A DNA stretch of 10,702 bases from Synergistaceae bacterium (GTDB taxonomy: Bacteria > Synergistota > Synergistia > Synergistales > Synergistaceae). A program made the position numbers and the translations under genes. Under the pieces are notes generated by a model that was not told the DNA's origin, did no database searches, and was given only the letters and a program-made list of their open reading frames with translations. The number at the start of each line of letters is the position of its first letter. Within the stretch, counting starts at the first letter, position 1. Positions 1 through 6,718 of this stretch are shown one piece after another. The stretch lies in assembly GCA_031271065.1 (NCBI GenBank), contig JAISWP010000236.1, positions 1-10,702 of the forward strand, in the 5' to 3' direction.

Positions 1-1343
1 TAGGTTCTGTAGGGGGATATTTTGTGGAAGTGCATCACGGGAATCTTGAGGCGGCGTTCCCCCTCGTACTCCAGCACGAGATATTCCTGGGTCCCGCCGG
101 GCCCTTCTATCTGTTCGGAACCCCGATAGAACCCCACTCCATAGTCCTCGTGAACTACCCACTGCCCCGGCAATATCTGGCCGTCCCAGTCCAGAGGCAC
201 CCGCGCCTCCGCCGAGGAGCCTGATACAGCCATACCGGAGAGTTCCAGGTCTCCGATGAATATCCTGCGCCCGGCCGGATCGTAAAAACCCTCGGATATC
301 GATCCGCCCGAGGTCCCGTATCCTTTCCCCGAGGCCCAGGCACTGAAATGCTCCGCGTCCGAGACGACGAAAACCGATACCCCGCGGGAGGTCATACCGT
401 CGCAGTAGGCCTCCAGGTCCCGTCTCCTGCCTCTGAAGTTCGGCAGACCGATCAGTCCGGTTTTGACATCTGCGCGGGCGGCGCCGGAGGTTATCCTCAC
501 CCTCGGATAAAAAAAGAGGCCCTTTTCTATATCCCGCCAGACGGGAGGGGCATCATCGCCGTCCTTTTTTATTCCTATTCCATCCATGAGCCACGAGTAG
601 TTTTCCCCGGCGTTTTCAAGTTCGGAGGGTTCGATAAAAACCACGTGCATGTCGCCCGGGTAGAAATCGGATATGCGCGAATCGCGTCTGGAAGTGAGCG
701 CCCTTATTTCGGCGCGGTCCATGTTTCTCACGCTGCGCTGGGTGTCGGTGGCAAAATACCTCATGCTCTCTATGTCGTCGTCGAAAAATTCCACCCTGAC
801 GGGATATACCGCCCCCGGATCGAAGAAGTCGACGATGCCTCCCCGCCAAGTGAACTGCCCGGGCGACCATACTATGTCGGACCGTTCGTAGCCGTGTCCG
901 GACAGCCACTCTATCAGCCTGGACCGGCTGACTCCAGGGCCGGTATCCAGTTCGAGCCGGTCTCCGCCCAGGGATATGGGGCCCATCAGAGCTCCGGGAG
1001 AGGCAAGCATCACACCCTCCGTTTCGCGCCAGCGCTGCATGACCTCGCCTCTTGCGGCCTTCTGAGCCTCGAGCGCTGCCGGATCGGACGAATAGGACGC
1101 GATGGCGATCTCCGGCATACACGAGACGCGCGGCACATCAGCCCAGCGTCTCATCGACTCCGCGTCCGCGGCGAAATCCCGCACGAACCTCGAGTTGGGG
1201 AGCACGGCCAAAAGCGGCCTGGAGAAGCCTCGGCATACCCAGGGACGGGCAGCGCCGGCGACAGGAATATGTATCGATATGTTTTTCCGCCACGAACCTG
1301 CGTCCAGGGCGGAAAGGCTGAAGCCTGACGCGTATTCGGACAT
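1..1343 (-). CDS. mfd: Transcription-repair coupling factor Mfd, N-terminal part (runs off the left edge)
   Basis: Mfd is a DNA translocase that displaces RNA polymerase stalled at lesions and recruits UvrA for nucleotide excision repair. Reading leftwards from an ATG at 1343 gives 447 uninterrupted codons to the window edge, covering only the N-terminal modules. Residues about 110-205 form the UvrB-like region, with GPISLGGDRLELDTG, FTWRGGIVDFFDPG and VRVEFFDDDIESMRYF, the typical Mfd/UvrB homology block. Residues about 391-447 (LPGQWVVHEDYGVGFYRG, then YLVLEYEGERRLKIPV) are the start of the RNA-polymerase-interaction domain. The helicase/translocase motifs lie outside the window. The polymerase-binding domain begins about 80-90 residues earlier than in E. 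coli Mfd as I recall it, so the N-terminal half is compact. It starts 5 nt after the pth stop. No strong ribosome-binding site is visible, so translational coupling to pth is likely. Identity is secure; the exact start is less so. Confidence 0.93.
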   Translation of the reverse strand, partial: MSEYASGFSLSALDAGSWRKNISIHIPVAGAARPWVCRGFSRPLLAVLPNSRFVRDFAADAESMRRWADVPRVSCMPEIAIASYSSDPAALEAQKAARGEVMQRWRETEGVMLASPGALMGPISLGGDRLELDTGPGVSRSRLIEWLSGHGYERSDIVWSPGQFTWRGGIVDFFDPGAVYPVRVEFFDDDIESMRYFATDTQRSVRNMDRAEIRALTSRRDSRISDFYPGDMHVVFIEPSELENAGENYSWLMDGIGIKKDGDDAPPVWRDIEKGLFFYPRVRITSGAARADVKTGLIGLPNFRGRRRDLEAYCDGMTSRGVSVFVVSDAEHFSAWASGKGYGTSGGSISEGFYDPAGRRIFIGDLELSGMAVSGSSAEARVPLDWDGQILPGQWVVHEDYGVGFYRGSEQIEGPGGTQEYLVLEYEGERRLKIPVMHFHKISPYRT

Positions 1344-1348
1344 CAGCG

Positions 1349-1921
1349 TTATTTCGGGGCGGTTATCCCTAGAGTGAAACCGGGACCGGATTCCCCCCGC
1401 AGCCACTTCACCAGAGCCGTCCACGCCGCGTCGTCCACACCCGGCCATGCCTCGCGCTGCTCTTTGGCGAATCTCCCGAGGACCCAGCCCCTCATGTCCG
1501 CGGTTCCGGGAGGCGCGCCCACGCCGATTCGAAGGCGTGGAACGTCCAGCGTTCCAAGCGCCCCGATTATCGAAGCGAGCCCCTTGTGCCCTCCCGCGGA
1601 GCCGGCCCTCCGGAACCTCAGTTTTCCGAACGGTATCGCGGCGTCGTCCGATATTACGTATACGTCCGCCGGAGCGATGCCGTAATACCGCGACGACTCG
1701 GACACAGCCGTACCGCTCAGGTTCATATAAGTGAACGGTTTGAGAAAAGCGACGCTGCCGTTTTCCAGGCTGACCGCGCTCCAAAAAGCCCCGCCGAACT
1801 TCATGCGGGGCTCTCCGAGGCCGATCTTTGCGACGATTGAGTCAAGAACGAGCCATCCCGCGTTGTGACGGCTCCAGGCATATTCGGGGCCGGGATTGCC
1901 CAGCCCCACCACCAGTTTCAA
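1349..1921 (-). CDS. pth: Peptidyl-tRNA hydrolase
   Basis: Pth cleaves the ester bond of peptidyl-tRNAs that drop off ribosomes, recycling tRNA in the cytoplasm. The 190-residue protein has the usual family length. It shows VVGLGNPGPEYAWSRHNAG (N9, catalytic H19), the FTYMNLSG substrate loop (N67), the SDD acidic pair (D92 matching E. coli D93) and the GSAGGHKGL loop. In that loop K113 stands where E. coli has Asn114. The start is a TTG at 1921. An AGAGG ribosome-binding site lies 7 nt upstream and overlaps the rplY stop codon, so translation is probably coupled. It lies between rplY and mfd, the position of spoVC in the Bacillus gcaD-prs-ctc-spoVC-mfd cluster. Confidence 0.96.
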   Translation of the reverse strand: MKLVVGLGNPGPEYAWSRHNAGWLVLDSIVAKIGLGEPRMKFGGAFWSAVSLENGSVAFLKPFTYMNLSGTAVSESSRYYGIAPADVYVISDDAAIPFGKLRFRRAGSAGGHKGLASIIGALGTLDVPRLRIGVGAPPGTADMRGWVLGRFAKEQREAWPGVDDAAWTALVKWLRGESGPGFTLGITAPK

Positions 1922-1931
1922 TACTGTTCCT

Positions 1932-2585
1932 CTATTCCTCTTCTTCCCTGCGTTTTCCCCTGCCCACCACTTCGACTTCCGCGGACTCCTCAGTCTCTTC
2001 CTCCGGCGCGGTTTCCTGCATGGATCTCGGGCGGGTCACCATGACCACCACCGAATCCTCAGGAGTGATGAGTTCCGCGCTCGGCGGCATCTCCAGATCT
2101 CTGACGAATATTTCGCCGCCGAGAGCCATCTTTGCCGTATCGAGGACTATCTCGGAGGGAATCTCGCGGGGAAGCACCAGTATGTCGATCTCGCGCAGGG
2201 GCTGCTCCATGACTCCCCCCATTTTGACGCCGGCGGCTGTATCCTTGTTGACAACTCTCACTGGGATGGACACCTTGACCTTGTGGTCCTTCATGAGCTG
2301 ATAGAGATCGACGTGCAGGATATTCTGCGTCACGGCGTGGCGATGCACGTCGCGGAGCAGAGCCATCTCCACCTTGCCGTCCGACAGTTCCAGGTCGATG
2401 ATATTGGTCTCCCAGTTCGGAGCGTTCGCGACGCGGGCAAGTTCCCTCGCGTCGATCTCTCCCAGCAGGCTCTCCCTGTACTCCGGCCCGTAGAACACCG
2501 CCGGGACCGAGCCCTTCGCGCGCATCTTGCGGCACGCACCCTTGCCGACGCCGACGCGGCTTGCAAACTTTATCTTCACTGCCAT
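1932..2585 (-). CDS. rplY: Large ribosomal subunit protein bL25, CTC (long) form
   Basis: bL25 binds 5S rRNA in the large subunit. The long CTC form is a general-stress ribosomal protein in Bacillus. The 217-residue product has the N-terminal 5S-binding domain (residues about 1-95, with GSVPAVFYGPEYRE and NILHVDLYQL). The CTC-type beta domain follows (about 100-190, with VKVSIPVRVVNKDTAAGVKMGGV and PREIPSEIVLDT). It ends in an acidic low-complexity tail (about 191-217, rich in E, ending REEEE). The ATG at 2585 has a strong AAGGAGGAG ribosome-binding site about 9-10 nt upstream. The 61-nt gap to prs is the longest within the cluster and carries a tandem 14-bp repeat, so an extra regulatory input here is possible. 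Family identity is firm. Confidence 0.95.
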   Translation of the reverse strand: MAVKIKFASRVGVGKGACRKMRAKGSVPAVFYGPEYRESLLGEIDARELARVANAPNWETNIIDLELSDGKVEMALLRDVHRHAVTQNILHVDLYQLMKDHKVKVSIPVRVVNKDTAAGVKMGGVMEQPLREIDILVLPREIPSEIVLDTAKMALGGEIFVRDLEMPPSAELITPEDSVVVMVTRPRSMQETAPEEETEESAEVEVVGRGKRREEEE

Positions 2586-2602
2586 TTATTGCTCTCCTCC
2601 TT

Positions 2603-2630
2603 GTATAATTTACATAGTATAATTTACATA
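2603..2630. repeat. Perfect tandem duplication of a 14-bp AT-rich unit before rplY
   Basis: The unit GTATAATTTACATA occurs twice with no spacer (2603-2616 and 2617-2630), in the 61-nt gap between prs and rplY. Each copy contains an imperfect palindrome centred on AATT (GTATAATTTAC). It also has a TATAAT on the plus strand and TTATAC on the minus strand. The left copy ends 3 nt from the rplY ribosome-binding site. It may be an operator pair, a promoter-related element or a replication-slippage duplication; no known binding motif was recognised. Confidence 0.8.
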
Positions 2631-2646
2631 CAGCCGGATCTTCGAA

Positions 2647-3639
2647 TCACTGATCTTTCCGCCTCGGCTTCGGCTGAAAAAGTATGCTTATCGAATGATC
2701 CAGATGTATCCTGCGTATCGCCTCCGCAAAGAGCGGGGCTATTGACATCGTAGTTATTTTGCCGAGCTTCTTTTCCGCCGGCAGAGGTATGGTATCGGTG
2801 AGCACCATCTCCTCGATGGACGAATTCGAGATGCGCTCTATCGCCGCCCCGGAAAGCACTCCGTGTACGGCGCAGGCGTAAACTTTAGACGCGCCGGACT
2901 CCAGCAGGGCGTTCGCGGCGTTCACTATGCTGCCGCCGGTGTCTATTATATCGTCGACCAATATCGCCACCCTGCCCGAGACCTCTCCTATTATCTCCAT
3001 TACCTTGCTCTGATTGGCGACGTCGTAAGAGCGGCGTTTGTCGACTATGGCAAGCTCCGTATTTATCTGTTCGGCGAACCTGCGCGCACGGACCACTCCG
3101 CCTATGTCCGGGGAGACCACTATCACTTTGCGCTCCCGCAGCTGGGGCTTCAATATCCTTTTGAAGTGGGAAGCCAGAAGCGGGATGCCGGTAAGATGGT
3201 CCAGCGGAATGTCGAAGAATCCCTGTATCTGCCCGGCGTGGAGGTCCGCGGTCACAACCCTGTCCACTCCGGCGTGCTCCAGAAGGTTGGCTACCAGTTT
3301 GGCCGTGATGGGCTCTCTCGCCCTGGCCTTGCGGTCCTGCCTGGCGTAGCCGAAGTACGGAATGACCACGTTGACCCTGTACGCCGACGCCCTTCTCATC
3401 GCGTCCACGATGATGAGCAGCTCCATCAGGTTTTCGTTTACCGGCGCGCAGGTCGGCTGGATTATGAATGCGTCGGTCCCCCGGACGCTCTCCCGCAGAG
3501 CCAGCCCTATCTCTCCGTCGGAGAACCTGAATACCTTGCGCTCCGCCATTTGAATGCCGAGAGTCGCGCATATGGAGCGCGCGAAGTTCTCGTGAGCGCT
3601 TCCGGAGAATATCTTGATGTCCCGCGATGACGCTTCCAT
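2647..3639 (-). CDS. prs: Ribose-phosphate pyrophosphokinase (PRPP synthase, class I)
   Basis: Prs transfers pyrophosphate from ATP to ribose-5-phosphate, giving PRPP for purine, pyrimidine, histidine, tryptophan and NAD synthesis. The 330-residue protein is close to the usual 310-320. It contains the ATP-binding FSDGEI region (residues 39-44), PYFGYARQDRKARAREPI (94-111), the metal and ribose-phosphate site DLHAGQIQGFFDIP (132-145), the catalytic flexible-loop KRR (201-203) and the PRPP loop VDDIIDTGGS (228-237). A short basic tail (PKPRRKDQ) extends the C-terminus. The ATG at 3639 follows the glmU stop by 3 nt. Its GGAGG ribosome-binding site lies inside the end of glmU, so the two are cotranscribed and probably translationally coupled. 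Confidence 0.97.
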   Translation of the reverse strand: MEASSRDIKIFSGSAHENFARSICATLGIQMAERKVFRFSDGEIGLALRESVRGTDAFIIQPTCAPVNENLMELLIIVDAMRRASAYRVNVVIPYFGYARQDRKARAREPITAKLVANLLEHAGVDRVVTADLHAGQIQGFFDIPLDHLTGIPLLASHFKRILKPQLRERKVIVVSPDIGGVVRARRFAEQINTELAIVDKRRSYDVANQSKVMEIIGEVSGRVAILVDDIIDTGGSIVNAANALLESGASKVYACAVHGVLSGAAIERISNSSIEEMVLTDTIPLPAEKKLGKITTMSIAPLFAEAIRRIHLDHSISILFQPKPRRKDQ

Positions 3640-3642
3640 CGC

Positions 3643-5052
3643 CTAACCCTCCGAATCCTTGCCGCCGGCGGCGGGTTTTCTGCCGTTCCAGCCCTCGATG
3701 TTCGTCTGACGCCCCCGGGCGACTCCAAGGGCGCCGCCGGGGATGTCCTTCGTGATCACGGAACCGGCGGCGGTGGCGGAGTTATCCCCCATTGCGACAG
3801 GAGCCACCAGCATGGTGTCGCTGCCAACGAAACATCCTTCGCCGATCGACGTGCGGTTTTTGCCCCTGCCGTCGTAGTTGCAGGTGATGGTACCGGCGCC
3901 TATATTGGTGTCCCTGCCTATCGACGCGTCGCCTATGTAGGACAGGTGCATCGCTTTCACGTTCTCCCCGAGGGTGCTGTTTTTAACTTCCACAAAACGC
4001 CCGACCTTCGCGCCGGATTCCAGCTTCACCCCGCCGCGCAGAAAGGCGAACGGGCCGACCTCCGATCCGGGGCCTATATCGGAGTCCGCGAGGACGGACG
4101 GCCCCAGAACAGCCGACCCTCTGCCCAGCGTCACTCCCCGCAGCGTCGACCAGGCGCCGACCCGCGATCTTTCGCAAAGGCGGGATTTCCCCCATACCTG
4201 CACGCCGGGCTCCAGAAAGACGTCCGGCTCGCACTCCACCCTGGGGCCTATCCAGGTGGACGACGGGTCCATACATTTTACGCCGTTTTGCATATGACTT
4301 TTTATGATCCGCTCCCCGAGGACCTTGCTGGCTGAGGCCAGATCTCCCGGCGTGTTCACGCCGAGAAGCTCCTGGGGATCGTCGCAGATGACGACGCTGA
4401 TGTCTCCTTCGGTCTCGTCGATGAGCTGTATCGTGTCGGTGAGGTAGTATTCCCCCAGTTCGTTGTCGCTTGTCAGGTCGTTTATCACCACAGAAAGGGA
4501 AGCCGCGTCGAAAAGATATACTCCGGCGTTTATCTCCTGTATGAACAGTTCCTCCTCGGCGGCGTCGCTCTCCTCGACTATGCGGACTCCCCCGTCGGCC
4601 AGCCGTACGATTCTTCCGTAGCCGGACGGATCGTCGGCGACAAAGCTCATGAGGGTGCAGCGAGGCGATGAATTTTCGTGCCTTGCCAGCATCTCCCGTA
4701 TGGTTTCCGCGCGAATGAGCGGAACGTCCCCGGAGAGGACAAGGAGATTATCGAAGCGCTTCCACCAATCCATCGCCGATTTGACGGCGTGCCCCGTGCC
4801 CAGCTGTTCGCGCTGCCATATAATTTCGACCCCGGGCCATTCCTTTTCTATGTAGTCCTCCACAAGCGCCCCTTGATAACCGACTATTACGGCTATGTTC
4901 TCGATTCCCGCGCCTGCGGCGGCGCTCAGGGGATAAAATATGACCGGCTCCTCCAATAACGGCTGCAGCGCCTTCGGCCTTGCGCTGTGCATTCTGACTC
5001 CCTTGCCGGCGGCCAGAATCAACACCCCCAGCGATCGCTGCTGTTCGTCCAT
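3643..5052 (-). CDS. glmU: Bifunctional UDP-GlcNAc pyrophosphorylase / glucosamine-1-phosphate acetyltransferase
   Basis: GlmU acetylates glucosamine-1-phosphate and then uridylylates it to UDP-GlcNAc, the precursor of peptidoglycan and other envelope polymers. From the ATG at 5052 it is 469 residues (E. coli 456). The uridylyltransferase domain has LAAGKGVRM (13-21), PK at 26-27, REQLGTGHA (81-89), SGDVPL with D109, and GVN with N233. The left-handed beta-helix acetyltransferase domain (about 255-450) has FLRGGVKL (R339), K357, H369 in KAMHLSYIGD and CNYDG (N392). The frame stays open to 5220, but that extension would translate through the tRNA-Gln gene and has no family homology, so it is rejected. 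A GGAGGGAG ribosome-binding site lies about 11 nt upstream; a GTG four codons earlier is possible. It leads the prs-rplY-pth-mfd cluster. Confidence 0.96.
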   Translation of the reverse strand: MDEQQRSLGVLILAAGKGVRMHSARPKALQPLLEEPVIFYPLSAAAGAGIENIAVIVGYQGALVEDYIEKEWPGVEIIWQREQLGTGHAVKSAMDWWKRFDNLLVLSGDVPLIRAETIREMLARHENSSPRCTLMSFVADDPSGYGRIVRLADGGVRIVEESDAAEEELFIQEINAGVYLFDAASLSVVINDLTSDNELGEYYLTDTIQLIDETEGDISVVICDDPQELLGVNTPGDLASASKVLGERIIKSHMQNGVKCMDPSSTWIGPRVECEPDVFLEPGVQVWGKSRLCERSRVGAWSTLRGVTLGRGSAVLGPSVLADSDIGPGSEVGPFAFLRGGVKLESGAKVGRFVEVKNSTLGENVKAMHLSYIGDASIGRDTNIGAGTITCNYDGRGKNRTSIGEGCFVGSDTMLVAPVAMGDNSATAAGSVITKDIPGGALGVARGRQTNIEGWNGRKPAAGGKDSEG

Positions 5053-5139
5053 TGCTGCTAACACTCCCTCCGGGGCTTGCCTCCGAGAGGACAGATAAAC
5101 ATGAGGAAGCCTGATGACTTCCCCATCCTCATTTCTCTC
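5053..5139 (-). other. tRNA-Gln to glmU spacer with two possible hairpins, no clear terminator
   Basis: This 87-nt transcribed spacer links the tRNA 3' end to glmU. Inverted arms TGAGGA/TCCTCA lie at 5102-5107 and 5126-5131, with an alternative inner pairing GGAAG/CTTCC at 5105-5109 and 5118-5122. A small CCTC-CGA-GAGG hairpin lies at 5080-5090. Neither is followed by a U-run on the minus strand, so they do not look like rho-independent terminators. They may be processing sites or leader structure. The glmU ribosome-binding site is at the left end. Confidence 0.45.
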
Positions 5140-5213
5140 TGGCTGGGGTGGATGGATTCGAACCATCGATGGCGGATCCAAAGTCCGCTGCCTTGCCGCT
5201 TGGCTACACCCCA
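5140..5213 (-). tRNA. tRNA-Gln (anticodon UUG)
   Basis: The minus-strand sequence folds as a cloverleaf of 74 nt including an encoded CCA. The acceptor stem TGGGGTG pairs fully with CACCCCA, followed by discriminator G and CCA. The anticodon loop CTTTGGA gives UUG, reading the glutamine codons CAA and CAG. The T arm has GGTTCGAATCC. It sits about 6 nt after the predicted transcription start of a near-consensus promoter and 87 nt before glmU, in the same direction. It is therefore probably the first element of the housekeeping transcript. Confidence 0.96.
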
Positions 5214-5225
5214 AGGGCAACGGAT

Positions 5226-5254
5226 ATTATAGCGTTTTTAGCCGGATATGCCAA
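5226..5254 (-). promoter_or_regulatory. Sigma-70-type promoter for tRNA-Gln (and probably the glmU cluster)
   Basis: On the minus strand, a -35 TTGGCA (5249-5254) is separated by exactly 17 nt from a consensus -10 TATAAT (5226-5231). The expected start is near 5219, a few bases before the mature tRNA 5' end at 5213. This is one of the two best promoter matches in the window, consistent with strong constitutive tRNA expression. Confidence 0.8.
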
Positions 5255-5283
5255 GATTTATTTAAATGCGGCCCGGACACCCG

Positions 5284-5805
5284 TCAGGCGCCGTACAATA
5301 TCCGCCCTTCGGTTATGGCGAATGCCCCGACGGCGATAAAGACAGCTCCCGTGAGCGCCATCCAGCCGGATGGATGAGCCAGGAGAAAGAGCGCGGCAAA
5401 CGTCATGACAAAACTGCCGGCAGCGGTGATCCACCATCTTGGCGCGCGAAGACGCCAGTTCAGATATGCCATGTAGGCTCTGGCGCAGGCAAAGAACAAT
5501 ACCCACAGTCCGGCAAGCACGGCGAAAAAAACTGGCCCCGAGGGCAGGATGAATACAAGGCCGTATACAGCGTCGACTATGCCGCTCACAAGAAGCCATG
5601 CGGGGCGCAGATTGAAGGAACGCAGAGTGAAATACGGCACCAGGTGATCGGCGGACGAGATCAGAAGTCCGATCCCCACCAGGGTGGAGAGGGTGCGAAG
5701 GGCGAAAACAGGGTGGAATACGACCAAAATTCCCGCCAGTACGAACAAAACTCCAGCGGTGTAAAGCGTCCACCTGATGGTTTTGTTCACGCCTCTGTCA
5801 TACAC
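5284..5805 (-). CDS. HdeD/DUF308 family membrane protein
   Basis: A 173-residue, very hydrophobic protein with about six predicted transmembrane segments (residues about 10-31, 35-52, 68-87, 90-110, 124-143 and 147-167). The spacing is the three-times-two-helix pattern of the HdeD/DUF308 family, with G-rich first helices followed by a Pro turn (VFHPVFAL, ILPSGPVF, LAHPSGWM). The family includes E. coli HdeD, an inner-membrane protein linked to acid resistance, but most members have no known function. No catalytic residues are evident. The start is a GTG at 5805 with GGAGAG 8 nt upstream; a second GTG five codons later is possible. It follows the 70-residue membrane protein by 15 nt and is probably cotranscribed with it. 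Family placement is from helix pattern and composition, so moderately confident. Confidence 0.75.
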   Translation of the reverse strand: MYDRGVNKTIRWTLYTAGVLFVLAGILVVFHPVFALRTLSTLVGIGLLISSADHLVPYFTLRSFNLRPAWLLVSGIVDAVYGLVFILPSGPVFFAVLAGLWVLFFACARAYMAYLNWRLRAPRWWITAAGSFVMTFAALFLLAHPSGWMALTGAVFIAVGAFAITEGRILYGA

Positions 5806-5820
5806 GGCAGTTTCTCTCCG

Positions 5821-6033
5821 TCATCGGGAATTCCTCGCCGCGGCTCTTTCGATGATCATTCGGATGAATACGCTGTCCCTCCAGGACGAGGACGGGGACA
5901 AAGTGCCGTTGACCACTACAGCGGTAACAATGATGAAAACTATGATGAGCGTCGCCAGGAGCACCTGGTACGCCTTATTCTGCTTCACGTACAACGAATT
6001 GCGCCGCCGCGGATTCCTTCCGTAATTCGGCAC
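5821..6033 (-). CDS. Small single-span membrane protein, unknown function
   Basis: A 70-residue protein not assigned to any family. Its N-terminus is strongly basic (RNPRRRN, then K17 and K20). One hydrophobic helix follows at residues about 22-41 (AYQVLLATLIIVFIIVTAVV), then a polar tail with SPSSSWRDS and a basic, possibly helical end (IRMIIERAAARNSR). The positive-inside rule suggests a cytoplasmic N-terminus and an exported C-terminus. The start is a GTG at 6033, preceded 6 nt upstream by GGGGTGAT, a near match to the full Shine-Dalgarno complement. It lies 15 nt before the HdeD-like gene and downstream of an AT-rich promoter-like region. The good ribosome-binding site and operon position support a real gene. 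Confidence 0.65.
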   Translation of the reverse strand: MPNYGRNPRRRNSLYVKQNKAYQVLLATLIIVFIIVTAVVVNGTLSPSSSWRDSVFIRMIIERAAARNSR

Positions 6034-6179
6034 CCCATCATCACCCCGCTTTAACTTAATATTATATTAATAATAACATAAGTGATTTTCTCTGTAATTC
6101 TATATTGCAATGAGGATCATGCCAGCAAAAATACTTACCCGCTTTCAATAGCATTTCAGTCCGGCCAGGACGCAAAACA
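6034..6179 (-). promoter_or_regulatory. AT-rich spacer with TATAAT and a perfect inverted repeat
   Basis: This 146-nt spacer separates the ybaK stop from the small membrane gene. At 6056-6070 it holds a perfect inverted repeat, TTAATAT-T-ATATTAA. A minus-strand TATAAT (6061-6066) lies inside the repeat, about 28 nt before the GTG start. No good -35 is seen 16-18 nt upstream, so either an activator helps or the promoter is weak. A GTCC/GGAC stem at 6159-6171 after ybaK lacks a U-run and is not called a terminator. Confidence 0.4.
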
Positions 6180-6710
6180 TCAGGCATGACGGGCTATTTT
6201 TCCGTGAGACGCTCCGGTCACCCTGACAAGATCATGGGGAGACATCAAAAAGAGAAGCCCCCTCGATCCTGCGTTTATCGCTATCTTCTCGTGCCCGAAC
6301 GCCTCGTCGGAAATGAACACTGGATACGCTTTCCTGCCGCCTATCGGAGAGCACCCTCCCCGCACATATCCGGTGAGCGGGGTCAGTGATCTGAGAGGGA
6401 CCAGTGAAGCGCTCCTGTTGCCTGACAGCGATGAGAGGGCCTTGAGATCGAGTTCCGTCCCGGCGGGTATGCAGGCTTCCATCACACCGGTCCTGTCTCC
6501 GCGAACCACGAGCGTCTTATAGACGACCTCCGGGGCCATGCCGGCGCTTATGGCGGCGCGTTCGGCGGAAAGATCGTCCTCATCGGCCTCGAAACTCAGC
6601 AGTTCATACGCCACGCCCAGCTCGTCGAGGCGTCTTGCCGCGTTCGTCTTTCTGACGTTTGCAGCGGAACCCGGCGCTGTCCGCTTATCCTGCTTCCTGT
6701 TATCCGCCAT
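6180..6710 (-). CDS. ybaK: YbaK/EbsC-type aminoacyl-tRNA deacylase
   Basis: YbaK proteins hydrolyse mischarged Cys-tRNA(Pro), and to some extent other aminoacyl-tRNAs, in the cytoplasm as free-standing editing factors. From the ATG at 6710 the protein is 176 residues, a little longer than the usual 155-160 because of a polar N-terminal extension (residues 1-20). Family motifs are YKTLVV with K65 matching the conserved catalytic-site lysine, and YVRGGCSPIGGRKAYP (115-130), the GG-SPIG-K loop. Later positions (FISDEAF, INAGSRGLLFLMSP) also fit. The frame remains open to 6923 inside nagA, but that extension overlaps nagA and is discarded. The ATG is 8 nt after the nagA stop with no recognisable ribosome-binding site, so translational coupling to nagA is inferred. 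The exact substrate cannot be fixed from sequence. Confidence 0.88.
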   Translation of the reverse strand: MADNRKQDKRTAPGSAANVRKTNAARRLDELGVAYELLSFEADEDDLSAERAAISAGMAPEVVYKTLVVRGDRTGVMEACIPAGTELDLKALSSLSGNRSASLVPLRSLTPLTGYVRGGCSPIGGRKAYPVFISDEAFGHEKIAINAGSRGLLFLMSPHDLVRVTGASHGKIARHA

Positions 6711-6718
6711 GATCTTAA

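Noticed and set aside
348..1328. A 326-codon open frame on the plus strand opposite mfd
   Set aside because: The minus-strand frame encodes clear Mfd motifs; the plus-strand product is low-complexity with no family resemblance, a shadow of GC-rich coding sequence.
2863..3630. A 255-codon plus-strand frame opposite prs
   Set aside because: Antiparallel shadow; the minus strand encodes an unmistakable PRPP synthase.
5053..5220. A 56-residue N-terminal extension of GlmU
   Set aside because: It would translate through tRNA-Gln. The GlmU family starts at about the 5052 ATG, just before LILAAGKG.
5266..6054. A 262-codon plus-strand frame opposite the two membrane-protein genes
   Set aside because: The product is rich in G, R and polar residues, typical of the complement of hydrophobic membrane coding. 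The minus-strand genes have ribosome-binding sites and family-like helices.
6159..6171. GTCC/GGAC stem after ybaK as a terminator
   Set aside because: Only a 4-bp stem with no T-run on either side.
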